This document shows, piece by piece, positions 62,646 through 64,000 of a DNA stretch of 64,000 bases. The notes below the pieces were generated by a model. That model saw only the letters and a program-made list of their open reading frames with translations, was not told the DNA's origin and did not search any database. The stretch lies in contig JAJFKR010000033.1 in NCBI GenBank assembly GCA_021773095.1, forward strand, positions 19,050 through 83,049. The letters are read 5' to 3'. Position 1 is the first letter of the stretch. Each line of letters starts with the position of its first letter. The position numbers and the translations under genes were made by a program. This DNA is from Woeseiaceae bacterium (lineage in GTDB: Bacteria; Pseudomonadota; Gammaproteobacteria; Steroidobacterales; Woeseiaceae).

Positions 62646-63092
62646 ATGAATCGGATAATATCGATAATAATTCTGGCCTCGGTGCTGCAAGCCTGTTCAG
62701 AAAGCTCTGATCACGAGCCGTCGTCCGGGGCGCAGGAAATGGCTGGCGCCAAGGGCACGATTGAGTTCAAGCCCGAAGATTGGACCGCCGGCAATACTAC
62801 ATGGTGGAAAGATTCCGACGGTGTTGATCCGGGAAGCGCCGGCTGCCATATCGGAACGGACCGTGATGGCTCACCTAACGGTCGAATGTTTGGCGAGGCT
62901 TGTCTTGCTGACGGACTCCTGGTGGAGTCCAACCCGGGTGCTGGCAAGTTGCATAGCCACGACAATGATATTGGTCACCCGGACAAATTCGACTGTGCCG
63001 TGTGGTGCATCGGAAACGGTAACTCAGGGGGCAGCTGCAAAGTGAGCGCCGCGCCTCCTTGCGAACAATCTGCTCGATGCGCCTGTAATTAG
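62646..63092 (+). CDS. Small lipoprotein of unknown function
   Basis: 148 residues from ATG 62646; an in-frame start at 62613 is less likely. Signal sequence ending in the lipobox LQAC (IISIIILASVLQAC). The mature part is polar, with ten or so Cys near the C-terminal half (GCHIGTDRDG, CAVWCIGNG, CEQSARCACN), suggesting disulfides. No family recognised. Confidence 0.6.
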   Translation: MNRIISIIILASVLQACSESSDHEPSSGAQEMAGAKGTIEFKPEDWTAGNTTWWKDSDGVDPGSAGCHIGTDRDGSPNGRMFGEACLADGLLVESNPGAGKLHSHDNDIGHPDKFDCAVWCIGNGNSGGSCKVSAAPPCEQSARCACN

Positions 63093-63097
63093 CGGCT

Positions 63098-63607
63098 TTG
63101 ACGGGATCCGACGTACTCACAATTTTGGCCGAGGTATTCGTTGCTTTTGCAGGATTTACCGGAATCGTCGCTACACTCGGCCAACGGTCTGAGGGAAAAT
63201 GGAGGCCAGTAGACGTCATTCGTTTTCGGGCATTGCTCGAAGCAAGCCTGGCCGGTCTCGTACTGTGTGTGTTGCCTTTTGGATTTCACCATTTCGCCGT
63301 CGCGGAGGCGATCACCTGGGGTGTTTGTAGTGCCGTCCTGGCAGTGTACGCGATTACATTCATGCTCAGGGTTACACGTAACCAGGTCAAACTTCGGGCC
63401 AGTGAGGACCCCGACTTTGTCCCAGGTGTTCGATTGACTCTGATACTGCTAACCGGTCTCGTTGTCCCGATTCAAGCTCTAAACTCAGCCGGTGTTGGTC
63501 TGGAGCATACGTTTTCTGGATTTCTTGTGGGGCTAATTTACCTGTTGATTTTATGCAGTTCGATGTTCGTATTATTACTACGATTTGTGCGGACAGAAGC
63601 CGAATGA
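63098..63607 (+). CDS. Small integral membrane protein of unknown function
   Basis: 169 residues from TTG 63098, the first usable start in frame; a weak choice without a clear ribosome site. About four transmembrane helices (VFVAFAGFTGIVATLG, AGLVLCVLPFGFHHFAV, LLTGLVVPIQAL, FLVGLIYLLILCSSMFVLLL). No motif was recognised. It follows the small lipoprotein by 5 bp and may be in the same transcript. Confidence 0.55.
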   Translation: MTGSDVLTILAEVFVAFAGFTGIVATLGQRSEGKWRPVDVIRFRALLEASLAGLVLCVLPFGFHHFAVAEAITWGVCSAVLAVYAITFMLRVTRNQVKLRASEDPDFVPGVRLTLILLTGLVVPIQALNSAGVGLEHTFSGFLVGLIYLLILCSSMFVLLLRFVRTEAE

Positions 63608-63701
63608 TGATACAAAATATCACTTAACTCGCTGTTTTATAATCGTTTTTTGGTGTATTTCTAGTATAATTACAGGTATTATTCCCCCACAAGGAAGTGC
63701 C

Positions 63702-63890
63702 ATGAAATCCGCGACTGACCTCGCCCCGAGCGAAGATCTCGATCGTAATATTCTCACCCTCTGTAAGCACATCAATGCGGCAACCTATGAGTTGCTGGTC
63801 CTCATCCGTGAGTTCGATGAACGGGCTGGTTGGCTGAAGTGGGGCCTTAAGAACTGTGCCGAGTGGCTGGCCTGGCGTTGTGACACGTAG
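63702..63890 (+). pseudogene. Truncated DUF222/HNH endonuclease-family gene
   Basis: 62 residues from ATG 63702, ribosome site AAGGAAG. LCKHINAATYELLVLIREFD and GLKNCAEWLAWRC match the first helices of DUF222 proteins, which normally continue for several hundred residues to an HNH nuclease domain. The frame ends at TAG 63888, inside the left arm of a REP-like inverted pair, just after WRC, where the family continues. The 3' side is beyond the window, so loss of the rest is likely but not proven. Confidence 0.6.
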
Positions 63891-63992
63891 GAGCGCGCCC
63901 TGCGCGCGAAGCGAAGCGGCAGCCGTAGGCAGCAAAAAGATAATATACGTATCACAACCCAACCGGTGGTCGCGCGCAGGGCGCGCTCCTAC
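63887..63992. repeat. REP-like inverted pair at the right edge
   Basis: Two perfect 23-bp arms in inverse orientation, 63887-63909 and 63970-63992, each beginning or ending with GTAGGAGCGCG/CGCGCTCCTAC, with 60 bp between. The GTAGGAGCG start resembles REP elements of Pseudomonas and relatives, which are mobilised by RAYT proteins. The stop of the DUF222 gene lies within the left arm. Confidence 0.7.
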
Positions 63993-64000
63993 ACGTGAGT

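Noticed and set aside
1..64000. tRNA, rRNA, CRISPR arrays or complete insertion sequences
   Set aside because: None was seen by eye; a tRNAscan or Rfam run would settle the small-RNA question.

Overview
The window reads as a chromosome segment of an aerobic, heterotrophic, probably marine gammaproteobacterium. That placement rests on gene content: a HexR-controlled zwf-pgl-edd-eda-glk Entner-Doudoroff cluster, a paaX/paaZ/paaIABCDE phenylacetyl-CoA cluster, adjacent fabA-fabB, and tyrosine degradation genes. A Woeseiaceae-like lineage would fit but is only a guess. No rRNA, tRNA, CRISPR array or complete transposon was recognised.

Region 1 (1-8.6 kb) starts with a leftward three-gene unit: a porin-like beta-barrel protein, a small PstS-like periplasmic protein and a hybrid PAS histidine kinase that runs off the window. 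A divergent OmpR-type response regulator follows. Next come three small triheme c7-type cytochromes, a helical periplasmic protein, an NrfJ-like OB-fold protein, and a Sel1-repeat protein on the other strand.

Region 2 (8.7-18.5 kb) is the most striking. A tetraheme cytochrome with its own strong terminator is followed by a tightly coupled operon of an NHL beta-propeller, a 669-residue outer-membrane beta-barrel, and two tandem copies of a pair made of an NHL lipoprotein and an 11/12-heme cytochrome. Together with the upstream triheme proteins the island carries 35 CxxCH sites, plus two possible CxxxCH sites. It looks like an outer-membrane electron conduit with a candidate extracellular tetraheme (nanowire-like) cytochrome. 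Similar 10-bp direct repeats precede both the triheme operon and the tetraheme gene, which fits control by the neighbouring response regulator.

Region 3 (18.7-37.5 kb) is mostly metabolism: a Sel1 protein, an exported short-chain dehydrogenase, a leftward hpd-VOC-fahA-maiA tyrosine operon with a divergent Lrp-type regulator, the Entner-Doudoroff cluster with a HexR box, a DUF2189 membrane protein, a TylF-type methyltransferase, a metallo-hydrolase, and a fused 1150-residue indolepyruvate ferredoxin oxidoreductase with its own Lrp-type regulator.

Region 4 (37.5-50.8 kb) is accessory. It holds a possible structured RNA, a SUMF1-fold lipoprotein, a HigB/HigA-like toxin-antitoxin pair bracketed by copies of a short repeat, a large orphan exported protein, a GH39-like lipoprotein, a TPR lipoprotein with an exported partner, a CadC-like TPR regulator, a parD gene with a truncated parE, a DUF4259 protein and a small membrane protein.

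Region 5 (50.8-64 kb) carries the phenylacetyl-CoA epoxidase pathway, fabA-fabB, S-formylglutathione hydrolase, a TauE permease, a subclass-B3-like metallo-beta-lactamase lipoprotein, a small lipoprotein, a membrane protein, and a truncated DUF222/HNH gene ending at a REP-like inverted pair. Small palindromic repeats lie in frame inside paaD and paaE. Arylpyruvate oxidation by the ferredoxin oxidoreductase could supply phenylacetyl-CoA directly to the Paa enzymes.
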